Of a stretch of DNA of 31,762 bases, positions 13,877-21,790 are shown in pieces. Position numbers and translations under genes: made by a program. The stretch is taken from assembly GCA_004028745.1 (NCBI GenBank), contig RAZP01000028.1, positions 1 to 31,762 of the forward strand, in the 5' to 3' direction. Each line of letters opens with the position of its first letter. The first letter of the stretch is position 1. Source of the DNA: Prosthecochloris sp. (GTDB lineage Bacteria; Bacteroidota; Chlorobiia; Chlorobiales; Chlorobiaceae). A model generated the notes under the pieces. That model did no database searches and was not told the DNA's origin. It saw only the letters and a program-made list of their open reading frames with translations.

Positions 13877-14937
13877 TAGGTCATGATCCTTGGAAGCATT
13901 TTAGCTTCGGCAACCCACGAGCTTACATCCTGTCGAGAGGGAGGCCGCTCCAGTATGTGCTTCATCTCATTGACTTCCCGGATGCGTTCAAAAAGGTTCG
14001 AAGGGTTGCGTTGAGCAAGCTCAGGTACAGTATCCACTCCTGCTGCTTCAAGCAGTGAGGCAATCTTCATACCAATGCCGGTAACGCGGCACAAATCCGC
14101 ATAGTTGACGAGGGTCAACACTTCTTTTTCAGCCAAATCTAAGGCTACCGCAAGTTCCTTCCTGCCCTGTGGATCTTTCCCACGCTCAAGTAGATCGGCA
14201 TAACTATTAATCCCGGCGCTTGCAAGTTTATCGGCAACAACAAACCCTAAAGCCTCAAATCCTTTTGATAGCACGGAGGGTTCAATATCTTCGTTTACAG
14301 ACACCGCACCCTGCTGTTGCCTTCCTAAGGTTAATACACGTTCAATTTTTTCCTCTCCTCCCCGACTCTGTGTGTCATCAGAAAAAGGAAGCATTTTCTT
14401 GCAAAAGCCGATCATGGCATTGACTTGCTCTTTGAAAGGAATCGACTCCCTCGCTGCATCAAGACTGGACTGCAAAGCCGAGCCCATACCCGAAAGCGCT
14501 TCATCCAGTGCAGCCTGCCCCTGCATCTCCCCTTTTTGTATTCTGCCTATAACATTAGTGACACCTGGACCAAACCTCTCGGCTGCGGCTTTGCCCATTT
14601 CAACACTATAGCTGAACAAAGAGAGCGGGTTGCTTAAAATCATACGTCGAACTTCTTCAGGCCGAGACAAAACACGGATTTTACCTTCCTTTTCAATCGT
14701 TGCTTGGCAGGCAAGCCTTGCACCCTCATCAATCTGTTTTTCAGACAAAAACGCTTTCTCGACATCACTCAGGGAGGATAGACACTCCCCTCCCTCGAAA
14801 ACCGTTACGTAACAGGTCTGACAGATACCAAGGCCGGCACATACATACCCCACATGTGCCTTGTTCTCCTGCGCAACCCTTGAGAGCTTTTCACCGACAG
14901 AACTCTGACAAGGTTTGTCATTAATGATAATATGCAT
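13873..14937 (-). CDS. Chlorosome envelope-like [2Fe-2S] protein with C-terminal DUF4332 region
   Basis: This 354-residue protein has an adrenodoxin-type ferredoxin domain at about 1-95: Cys33, Cys39, Cys42 (CAGLGICQTC) and Cys77. This is as in chlorosome proteins CsmI, CsmJ and CsmX, which carry [2Fe-2S] clusters in the envelope and are thought to set the redox-dependent quenching of energy transfer. Residues about 100-180 form a small-residue-rich helical stretch (NPLSLFSYSVEMGKAAAERF) like the membrane-facing part of Csm proteins. Residues about 230-345 look like DUF4332, a helix-hairpin-helix type domain (VADKLASAGINSYADLLERG, GIGMKIASLLEAAGVDTVPE). It is longer than typical CsmI/J/X (about 220-245), so I leave the symbol blank. 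Confidence 0.8.
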   Translation of the reverse strand: MHIIINDKPCQSSVGEKLSRVAQENKAHVGYVCAGLGICQTCYVTVFEGGECLSSLSDVEKAFLSEKQIDEGARLACQATIEKEGKIRVLSRPEEVRRMILSNPLSLFSYSVEMGKAAAERFGPGVTNVIGRIQKGEMQGQAALDEALSGMGSALQSSLDAARESIPFKEQVNAMIGFCKKMLPFSDDTQSRGGEEKIERVLTLGRQQQGAVSVNEDIEPSVLSKGFEALGFVVADKLASAGINSYADLLERGKDPQGRKELAVALDLAEKEVLTLVNYADLCRVTGIGMKIASLLEAAGVDTVPELAQRNPSNLFERIREVNEMKHILERPPSRQDVSSWVAEAKMLPRIMTY

Positions 14938-15021
14938 AATAAGTTAAAATTGAAGAGCTTATCAGGAAAGCCAATTTAAAAAGCCGGAAACGACGCTCTC
15001 TTAAAAGGTAGTAAAATAACG

Positions 15022-15061
15022 AAAAAAAAGCCGGTCAGAAGTTGTAGAAACCCTGACCGGC
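15022..15061 (-). terminator. Rho-independent terminator of the ferredoxin operon
   Basis: Read on the minus strand, a 9-bp perfect stem GCCGGTCAG (15053-15061 / 15030-15038) is followed at once by eight T. It lies 27 bp after the ferredoxin stop. Confidence 0.9.
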
Positions 15062-15087
15062 ATCGCTTACTTTACCTATCCCCAGAC

Positions 15088-15279
15088 TCAGGTAACCCTA
15101 ATAATACAATCCATAGGACAAACTGCAACACAAGCCGGCTCATCATAATGTCCCTTGCAATCAACACATACCGCTTCGTTGATTACATAGACTTCATCAT
15201 CGGCTGAAATTGCCTCAACCGGACACTCATTTTCGCAGACACCACAATAACCGCAACTGTCAAGAATTCTATATGCCAT
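15088..15279 (-). CDS. 2[4Fe-4S] ferredoxin
   Basis: This 63-residue ferredoxin has two cluster motifs: Cys9, Cys12, Cys15, Cys19-Pro and Cys38, Cys41, then an eight-residue insert, Cys50, Cys54-Pro. The C-terminal CPMDCIIRV and the C-x8-C insert are typical of Chlorobium ferredoxins, which take electrons from the type I reaction centre and feed the reductive TCA cycle and ferredoxin:NAD(P) reductase. An extra Cys58 is present, as in known homologues. The ATG at 15279 follows GGGAGGTAAAGTA; the longer upstream frame overlaps the zinc-ribbon gene. It is the second gene of a two-gene operon. Confidence 0.93.
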   Translation of the reverse strand: MAYRILDSCGYCGVCENECPVEAISADDEVYVINEAVCVDCKGHYDEPACVAVCPMDCIIRVT

Positions 15280-15293
15280 TACTTTACCTCCCG

Positions 15294-15527
15294 TCAACCT
15301 TTGGCCTGGTTTCTTCCCGGCCTTCCTTTTCCACACGAGCCGCGTCCCCCCAAACCTGCACCGGCACGCCTTGCCTGTCCTATCCCCGGAGAACCTTCAG
15401 GTTCATCGGCGTGCTTCCTGTGCACAGCGCTGCTCCCGCATTTAGGACAATTTTGCGGCCTTCCTGTTCCAAAAGGCACAGACCAGCTATGGCTGCAATC
15501 CGCACAATAAAACATTCTTTCTTTCAT
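15294..15527 (-). CDS. Zinc-ribbon protein with Gly/Arg-rich tail
   Basis: This 77-residue protein has one zinc ribbon (Cys8, Cys11, Cys27, Cys30: YCADC ... NCPKCGS) and a disordered tail of about 35 residues rich in Gly, Arg and Lys (RRAGAGLGGRG). GGAG precedes the ATG at 15527. The gene ends 14 bp before the ferredoxin start, so both are surely co-transcribed. The family is found beside iron-sulfur proteins, but its function is unknown to me. It could be an assembly or metal-trafficking helper, or bind nucleic acid through the basic tail. Confidence 0.8.
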   Translation of the reverse strand: MKERMFYCADCSHSWSVPFGTGRPQNCPKCGSSAVHRKHADEPEGSPGIGQARRAGAGLGGRGSCGKGRPGRNQAKG

Positions 15528-15726
15528 GATATCGCTCCAATAATACGTGTTCAAAGAAAATCATCACATCAAAATTATAAGCATATGCCCATAATTATAC
15601 AAAACAATGCTTATCTTTTCTAAAAAATTTCCCCTCTCACAAAAAAAACAAACCCGCGCCCGTGGATCACAATATTCTTGGTTTTCATACATTCTTTTAC
15701 ACATCGCAACAAACACACTCCAGCTC

Positions 15727-18700
15727 ATGACTGCATCACCGTACAACAACACCTGGTGGCACTTTGCCGTTGATCGTGGAGGAACCTTCACTGACATCAT
15801 CGGTTTCGATCCCGAAGGAAACCTGCATACCAGAAAACTTCTTTCGATATCCGATGCCTATGAAGATGCCGGTATCGAAGGGATCAGAACAATCCTGAAC
15901 CTTTCACCCGGTGATCAGCTTGACCCTGCCAAAATAGGCTGTATCCGTATAGGGACAACGGTTGCCACCAACGCACTGCTGGAAAGAAAAGGAGCTTCTG
16001 CTGCACTCTGCATTACAAAAGGTTTCGAAGATTTGCTGACCATTGGAAACGGGACGCGTCCCGAGCTTTTCAACATGAGAATAGACAAGCCCCGACCGCT
16101 GTACAGCCATGTTGCCGGTATCGAAGAGCGGATAGACACTGCAGGAAGCGTTCTCACAGCTCTCAACCAAAAAGCAGCGGAAAAAACTTTGCGGGAAATT
16201 CGTTCTCTTGGATATGAAAACCTTGCCATAGTCCTGAAACATTCATGGGTAAATCCCCAGCATGAAAAGGTGCTGGCCCAAATAGCCCGCGAAAAAGCAG
16301 GGTTCCGTCATGTAGTAGCCTCTCATGAAGTCATGCCCCTCATCAACTTCCTTAAACGGGGACAGACCACCATGATAGAAGCTTATCTGGCTCCTGTTCT
16401 TTTCAGTTATGCACACATTCTAAGAAAGCTTGCCGGTCCTGTCAGGATCGAGTTCATGCAGAGTTCCGGAGGTCTTATCGAAACTGATTCACTGCGTGCC
16501 AAAGACACTATTCTTTCCGGCCCGGCCGGGGGGGTAATCGGGTCCGGAGCACTTTCAGGACAACTTGGCATCACCCAATCAATAGGTTTCGATATGGGAG
16601 GAACCTCAACAGATGTTTCACGATACGATGAGGACTATAATTATGTTTTTGAAAGCTCCGTTGCAGGAGTTCCATTCTACACCGACATGCTCGATGTGGA
16701 AACCGTTGCTGCAGGCGGAGGCTCGATTCTCTCTTTTGACGGAGAACGGCTCCTTGTTGGTCCTGAATCCGCAGGGGCAAACCCTGGTCCAGCCTGTTAC
16801 GGCCTGGATGGTCCCCTTGCTGTTACTGATGCCAACCTGCTGCTTGGCAGGATAATTCCCGAATTCATGCCTTGCACCTTCGGTGAAACCCATGATCGAA
16901 GTCTCGATAAGGGTGTAACGAGAGATAAATTCACCGATCTTACCGCAAAGGTCAATCAGGCAACTGGACACAGCTATACTCCCGAAGAGCTTGCCGAAGG
17001 TTTTTTGCGGATAGCAAACGAGATCATGTGCAGAGCCATGAAGAAAATTTCCGTATCCCGTGGTTATGACATCCGCCATCACACCCTGATATGTTTCGGA
17101 GGCGCTGCACCGCAACATGCCTGTGACATCGCCCGGCTGCTCGGTATCGATACCATCATCATTCATCCGCTTTCCAGTGTCTTTTCCGCATACGGCATTG
17201 CCGTTGCTGATCGCATGGAACGCACTGCACAGGCCGTCATGCAGCTTCTGACAACCAAACTGCTTGAAGCTCTTGAAAACAAAGCCCGATCGGAAGCCAA
17301 CCACCTCATCGAAAGGCTTCGGAAAGAGGGTGACAGCACATCGATTACAACACGGATTTTTCTCGATCTCCGGCCAAGCGGAAGCGACACCTGGCTCTCC
17401 ATTCAGGCAGCTGAAAATGAGGATATAGTCTGTTTCGACAACATGGAGGTCCTGCTAAAAAGGTTTGAAGATGAGTATTTCAGCAGATTCGGCTTCAGAC
17501 CCGATGCTGATGTTATTGAAGTGGTCAACTTACGTACGGAAGTCACTGCAGGTACTCCTGTACCTGCGGCAAAACCACAACCCGTACATCAAAGACAGAT
17601 CGATGCGTCCCTTGCTCTTTTTTCACGCGAAGTATGGATTTCCGGGGCGTTCAGGCATATCCCTGTTTTTGATCGAACATCTTTCAAACCAGGACACGTG
17701 TTGAACGGTCCCGCCATGATTGCAGACAAACAGCTGACACTCCTTGTTCAGGAAGGCTTTGAAGCGAAGATCGATGGTTTTGGAAATCTTCTGCTCAAAG
17801 ATACAGCCGGAAGCGCGGTCATGCAATCAGAAAGCGGCAACAGCAGCAAAGCTGACCCTATTATGCTCGAAGTATTCAACAACCTGTTCATGAACATAGC
17901 CGAGCAGATGGGTTACACGCTTTCAAATACCGCTCACTCGGTTAACATGAAAGAACGCCATGATTTTTCATGCGCACTCTTCGACAACGATGGCAGACTT
18001 ACCGCTCATGCACCACACATTCCCGTACATCTCGGTGCCATGGAAGCAACGGTACGCCATATCATCCGTGAAAACGGGAAGCATATGCAAGAAGGCGACA
18101 TGTACCTCGCCAACAATCCTCATCTGGGAGGCTCCCACCTGCCGGATATCACCATAGTTACCCCCGTTTTCTGCGGTGAAGAAAAGCCTTCCTACTATCT
18201 TGCAAACCGTGGACATCATGCCGATATAGGCGGCATAACACCCGGCTCAATGCCCCCTTCAAGCAGAACCATTCATGATGAAGGCATTGTTGTGGGCAAT
18301 TTCCTGCTTGTCCGCAACGGAATGTTCCGCGAAAAAGAGCTGCTTGTCCTGCTCTCATCGGGAAAATATCCCGCACGCAATCTGGGAGAAAGGCTTTCCG
18401 ACCTCAAAGCACAGGTTGCAGCCAACAATAAAGGCATGACAGAGCTGTATAGAATGAATGATGCTTACGGAGCCGTAACAGTACAGCGCTACATGGGCTT
18501 CATACGGGAAAACGCAAGAAACGCGATGAATCGTGCACTTGAAAAGCTTGCAGGAGAGAGGGAGTTTTTCGAATCAACCTTTTCCGACGTCATGGACAAC
18601 GGTGCAGGAATTACAGTGTCCATCCGCATTGCAGCTCCAAATGGTGAAAAACCTCGGATCGTGGTGGATTTTAGCGGAACAAGTCAGGAAGATCCTGGAA

Positions 18701-19413
18701 ACATCAACGCTCCGACAGCAGTAACCACCGCAGCCGTGCTTTATACGCTGCGCAGTCTCATTGATGAAGACATCCCGCTCAACGCCGGTTGCCTTGAACC
18801 GGTCACAATCATCATCCCTGAAAACTCGCTTCTCAACCCTTCTCCCAACGCTGCCGTAGCGGTCGGCAACGTCGAGACCTCACAGCGCATCGTGGACGTA
18901 CTGCTCGGTGCACTTGGCAAGGCCGCTGCGTCACAAGGCACTATGAACAACCTTATTTTCGGAAAGCCCGACAATACCGGTGGTCAATATTATGAAACTA
19001 TCCCCGGGGGCTCCGGCGCGATAAAGGGACATAACGGAGCGTCGGGCGTGCAGGTACACATGACAAATACCCGGCTTACCGACCCCGAAGTACTTGAAAA
19101 TCGTTTCCCGAGTGTTGAAATAACCCGCTTCACCATTAGAAAAGGGTCAGGTGGAAGCGGAAAATGGGTTGGAGGAGATGGTGTGGAACGTGCTTTGCTT
19201 TTCAAAGAGCCAATGCATGTCAGCGTTATCTCCGAACGCAGGGAAACGGTCCCTTTCGGACTAAAGGGCGGTAATGACGGCTCAAAAGGCACCAACATGC
19301 TTATCAGACCTGATGGCACCGAAACGCCTCTTGGATATAGAGTCGAACGGATCTTCAGCCCAGGAGAAGCTATCCTGATCAAAACTCCGGGCGGTGGCGG
19401 GTACGGAAATTAG
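15727..19413 (+). CDS. 5-oxoprolinase / hydantoinase (fused A and B domains)
   Basis: This 1228-residue protein fuses hydantoinase A (about residues 1-690: VDRGGTFTDIIGFD, GTTVATNALLERKG, SGPAGGVIGSG, FDMGGTSTDVSRY, CFGGAAPQHACDIA) and hydantoinase B (about 700-1228: PIMLEVFNNLFMNIAEQMG, PVHLGAME, NNPHLGGSHLPDITIVTPV, final TPGGGGYGN). The ATP-dependent family opens 5-oxoproline to glutamate, hydantoins, or carboxylates acetone; the fused form and length fit 5-oxoprolinase best. The start at 15727 gives a standard N-terminus, although no ribosome binding site is visible. The DUF218 gene follows after 80 bp. Confidence 0.88.
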   Translation: MTASPYNNTWWHFAVDRGGTFTDIIGFDPEGNLHTRKLLSISDAYEDAGIEGIRTILNLSPGDQLDPAKIGCIRIGTTVATNALLERKGASAALCITKGFEDLLTIGNGTRPELFNMRIDKPRPLYSHVAGIEERIDTAGSVLTALNQKAAEKTLREIRSLGYENLAIVLKHSWVNPQHEKVLAQIAREKAGFRHVVASHEVMPLINFLKRGQTTMIEAYLAPVLFSYAHILRKLAGPVRIEFMQSSGGLIETDSLRAKDTILSGPAGGVIGSGALSGQLGITQSIGFDMGGTSTDVSRYDEDYNYVFESSVAGVPFYTDMLDVETVAAGGGSILSFDGERLLVGPESAGANPGPACYGLDGPLAVTDANLLLGRIIPEFMPCTFGETHDRSLDKGVTRDKFTDLTAKVNQATGHSYTPEELAEGFLRIANEIMCRAMKKISVSRGYDIRHHTLICFGGAAPQHACDIARLLGIDTIIIHPLSSVFSAYGIAVADRMERTAQAVMQLLTTKLLEALENKARSEANHLIERLRKEGDSTSITTRIFLDLRPSGSDTWLSIQAAENEDIVCFDNMEVLLKRFEDEYFSRFGFRPDADVIEVVNLRTEVTAGTPVPAAKPQPVHQRQIDASLALFSREVWISGAFRHIPVFDRTSFKPGHVLNGPAMIADKQLTLLVQEGFEAKIDGFGNLLLKDTAGSAVMQSESGNSSKADPIMLEVFNNLFMNIAEQMGYTLSNTAHSVNMKERHDFSCALFDNDGRLTAHAPHIPVHLGAMEATVRHIIRENGKHMQEGDMYLANNPHLGGSHLPDITIVTPVFCGEEKPSYYLANRGHHADIGGITPGSMPPSSRTIHDEGIVVGNFLLVRNGMFREKELLVLLSSGKYPARNLGERLSDLKAQVAANNKGMTELYRMNDAYGAVTVQRYMGFIRENARNAMNRALEKLAGEREFFESTFSDVMDNGAGITVSIRIAAPNGEKPRIVVDFSGTSQEDPGNINAPTAVTTAAVLYTLRSLIDEDIPLNAGCLEPVTIIIPENSLLNPSPNAAVAVGNVETSQRIVDVLLGALGKAAASQGTMNNLIFGKPDNTGGQYYETIPGGSGAIKGHNGASGVQVHMTNTRLTDPEVLENRFPSVEITRFTIRKGSGGSGKWVGGDGVERALLFKEPMHVSVISERRETVPFGLKGGNDGSKGTNMLIRPDGTETPLGYRVERIFSPGEAILIKTPGGGGYGN

Positions 19414-19492
19414 TTAGAGAGGTCAATTCGATTTATCACGATTTTTTTATAAGATAAAAGCAAGACGTTTAGACAACCGCCTCCAATTCTTT

Positions 19493-20083
19493 ATGAAAGC
19501 ATTTTTTAAAAAAACCCTGATACTGCTTTTCATGGCAAGCATCATAGGGTTAGCTGCATTTTTCAGCCTGGGCTTTCTGGTTTCGCATTACGAAGGCAAG
19601 CCGGAAAAAGCCGATGTCATTATCGTGCTGGGAGGTGATGACGGACTTCGGGTAGAAAAAGGCGGCGAACTTTACAAAGCCGGGTACGCTCCGCATATTC
19701 TGGTAACGGGAATTGACAGCAGGTACTACCGGCCATCCCAACCCAACTGGCGTGAGCGACGGCTGATAAAACTTGGAATCCCTGAAAAGGCCATCAACAT
19801 AGATACAACGTCTGAAACAACCTGGGACGAAGCCCTGAACTCAGTAGAAACGATGAAGAAAAATGGCTGGAGCAAGGCCATTGTGGTAAGCGATCCCCCG
19901 CACATGCTTCGTCTTTACTACACATGGAACAGAGCCCTGGAAGGCTCCTCACAAACAGTTGTCCTGGTCTCAACCAGACCGGAATGGTGGGATCCGCTGC
20001 TCTGGTGGGACAACAGAACAAGCTACAAGTTTGTTATCAGCGAGATCCAGAAAAACATCTACTACTCCGTTGTATATTTTTGA
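19493..20083 (+). CDS. DUF218 (SanA/ElyC/YdcF-like) membrane-anchored protein
   Basis: This 196-residue protein has an N-terminal membrane anchor (about residues 7-28) and a DUF218 domain (about 38-195) with VIIVLGGDDGLRVEKGGELY, PHILVTG, DTTSETTWDEA and IVVSDPPHMLRL. Family members ElyC and SanA act in envelope or peptidoglycan-precursor metabolism in E. coli, but no enzyme reaction is firmly known. The domain probably faces the periplasm. It shares the strand with the 5-oxoprolinase gene before it and the peptide gene after it, 131 bp away. Confidence 0.85.
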   Translation: MKAFFKKTLILLFMASIIGLAAFFSLGFLVSHYEGKPEKADVIIVLGGDDGLRVEKGGELYKAGYAPHILVTGIDSRYYRPSQPNWRERRLIKLGIPEKAINIDTTSETTWDEALNSVETMKKNGWSKAIVVSDPPHMLRLYYTWNRALEGSSQTVVLVSTRPEWWDPLLWWDNRTSYKFVISEIQKNIYYSVVYF

Positions 20084-20150
20084 GCCGAGCCCCCACTCCT
20101 TTCAAAACTTTACCGGGTTTGATTATCTGCTGCCGTTTAATTATTATTCT

Positions 20151-20180
20151 TTGAAGTTCAACTGTAACCTCATTTATTCT
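20151..20180 (+). promoter_or_regulatory. Possible promoter of the peptide/SPASM operon
   Basis: TTGAAG (20151-20156) and TATTCT (20175-20180) with an 18-bp spacer sit about 35 bp upstream of the peptide start. A separate promoter would let the pair be expressed apart from the DUF218 gene. Consensus fit only. Confidence 0.3.
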
Positions 20181-20214
20181 CTTACCCAAATTCCAATAAC
20201 AAATGGAGACTGCC

Positions 20215-20397
20215 ATGCAAGAGAATACTTCCCCGACAATCAGCATCGAAACACCTTATCTCGATGAGCTCCTTGAAATGGAATTAACGCTTGATCTCAT
20301 GGAAACAGAGGAGATAGATACCTTTGCTGCATGTTCATTGAGCTGTAAAATCTGCCAGTGTATGGAATGTGCTAAAATACCTGGAGGAGACGTTTAA
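20215..20397 (+). CDS. Cys-rich RiPP precursor candidate
   Basis: This is a 60-residue peptide. I prefer the ATG at 20215 because GGAGA lies five bases before it; the ATG at 20203 has no such site. Residues 1-39 are an acidic leader with hydrophobic helix character (PYLDELLEMELTLDLMETEE). Residues 40-60 form a core CSLSCKICQCMECAKIPGGD with Cys40, 44, 47, 49 and 52, then Val60. A radical SAM/SPASM gene follows 12 bp later. This matches the layout of sactipeptide/ranthipeptide precursors (thioether peptides), but the Cys spacing does not match a family that I can name. A metal-binding peptide is the alternative. Confidence 0.72.
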   Translation: MQENTSPTISIETPYLDELLEMELTLDLMETEEIDTFAACSLSCKICQCMECAKIPGGDV

Positions 20398-20409
20398 CTC
20401 CCACATTGC

Positions 20410-21579
20410 ATGGCAGGAAAATGGCATGTACCCTACGCAGTTCTTTTCTTAACGAACAGTTGTAATCTGTCGTGTAATTACTGCTTTGCCAGCAAAGATG
20501 GTACGGGTTCAATGAACCCTGAAACCGGTATGAGAGCCATCGACTGGCTTTACGAGAACACTGAAGGTTTCCCTGAAAACCCTCTGATCGTTTCGTTTTT
20601 CGGTGGAGAGCCTTTGCTTCACTTCCCTGTCCTTCGTCAACTTGTTGAATACAGTAAACCGCTTCAAGAGCGATATGGAAAAAAAATGATTTTTTCCGTA
20701 ACGACTAACGGGACACTGCTTGACGAGGAAATGCTCGACTTTTTCGAAGAACACAACATCAGTGTACTTTTCAGTATCGACGGCGATAGAGAAACCAACG
20801 ATCGTTTCAGAACTTACAAAAACGGCTCCAGCCCTTTCGATGCTATTTGCGATAACGCAGCACATCTTCTTGAACGGTTCCCTAATGTTGCTGCCCGTAT
20901 GACCGTTACAAAGGAAAACATCCCTTCTCTTGCTTCGAACATCAGGTTTCTTAATGAAGAACTCGGCTTCAGATTCATCTCACCCTGCACGGCGCTTGAG
21001 CTGATAGATGATCATGAATCATGGAAGGCTTTCGACCTCCAATGTCGCTCTGCTGCAAGGTACGTGATTGAAAAAGCCCACATGAATGACTATGTTCATC
21101 TGCATTTCCTCGACAATGGCATTGAACAGATAACAAGCGGTCACGATGTAGATGTTGCTTGCGGGGCCGGCAAGACTTTTGTAGGTGTAGATGTCGAGGG
21201 AAATATTTATCCTTGTCACCGGTTTGTCAGCTACTCAGGTTCAGACCGTACGAAATTCAGGCTTGGCTCTGTTTTCGAAGGCATTGATCCTGTTAAAACA
21301 CTTCCCTTCCGGCGTTATGACCGGCATCATATCCTCGGATGCTACACTCGCTGTAACGAATGTCCCGCCGAAAAATTCTGTGCTGGCGGCTGCATAGCTC
21401 TTCACCAGGAAATCAACGGCTTGTTTACCATGCCTTTGCTCCAGCAGCAAAAACTCATGAACATCTGGCACAGCATCTGCCTTGAAACAATAGATTGCTT
21501 TAAGCAGACAGGACGTTATGACTTTCTCATGGAACAGATCAGAATGAAACCCAAATCATTCATGCCCCTCAATGACTGA
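20410..21579 (+). CDS. Radical SAM/SPASM peptide maturase candidate
   Basis: This 389-residue enzyme has the SAM cluster motif CNLSCNYC (Cys18, Cys22, Cys25), FFGGEPLLH (64-71) and TTNGTLL. Its complete SPASM domain has Cys251 and Cys269 (with Gly264-x4-Cys269), Cys315-x2-Cys318-x5-Cys324-x3-Cys328 and a later Cys (357 or 363), enough for two auxiliary [4Fe-4S] clusters. This architecture is shared by anaerobic sulfatase maturases and by RiPP enzymes making Cys thioether bonds. No sulfatase is near, while a Cys-rich peptide gene lies directly upstream, so RiPP maturation is favoured. No RRE domain is evident. There is no close ribosome binding site; GGAGGAG at 20383-20389 in the peptide's end suggests translational coupling. 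Confidence 0.85.
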   Translation: MAGKWHVPYAVLFLTNSCNLSCNYCFASKDGTGSMNPETGMRAIDWLYENTEGFPENPLIVSFFGGEPLLHFPVLRQLVEYSKPLQERYGKKMIFSVTTNGTLLDEEMLDFFEEHNISVLFSIDGDRETNDRFRTYKNGSSPFDAICDNAAHLLERFPNVAARMTVTKENIPSLASNIRFLNEELGFRFISPCTALELIDDHESWKAFDLQCRSAARYVIEKAHMNDYVHLHFLDNGIEQITSGHDVDVACGAGKTFVGVDVEGNIYPCHRFVSYSGSDRTKFRLGSVFEGIDPVKTLPFRRYDRHHILGCYTRCNECPAEKFCAGGCIALHQEINGLFTMPLLQQQKLMNIWHSICLETIDCFKQTGRYDFLMEQIRMKPKSFMPLND

Positions 21580-21644
21580 ACGAGTAAGAGAGAGTGTCAT
21601 CATGTACCGATCACCCCCCAACGAAGTATTCGGGGCGCGCAATT

Positions 21645-21788
21645 AAGGGCACCTCTATTTATTGTCATGAGCGGTTCAAGTGCAAGGCGAACGGAGCGCA
21701 GAAACCGGAGTGTACACGGAGTACATGAGGATTTCGAGCACCGCTCAACGATGCAATTGAAGCGCGGAATAAATAAATAGAGGTGCTT
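21645..21788. repeat. MITE-like repeat, full-length long form
   Basis: The 144-bp element starts AAGGGCACCTCTATTTATTG and ends AATAAATAAATAGAGGTGCT, an inverted pair. Inside are GAGCGGTTC ... ACCGCTC arms and a core with GCGAACGGAGCGCAGAAACC and GTACACGGAGTACATGAGG. It has no coding capacity. It lies between the convergent SPASM and bciA genes. Confidence 0.9.
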
Positions 21789-21790
21789 CC

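Noticed and set aside
16618..17304. Long open frame (228 codons) on the minus strand within the 5-oxoprolinase gene
   Set aside because: It is antisense to a clear family match, has no ribosome binding site and its translation shows no domain character.
21589..21644. Possible second small peptide after the SPASM gene (MYRSPPNEVFGARN)
   Set aside because: Only 14 codons, no ribosome binding site and no Cys; it ends at the repeat boundary.
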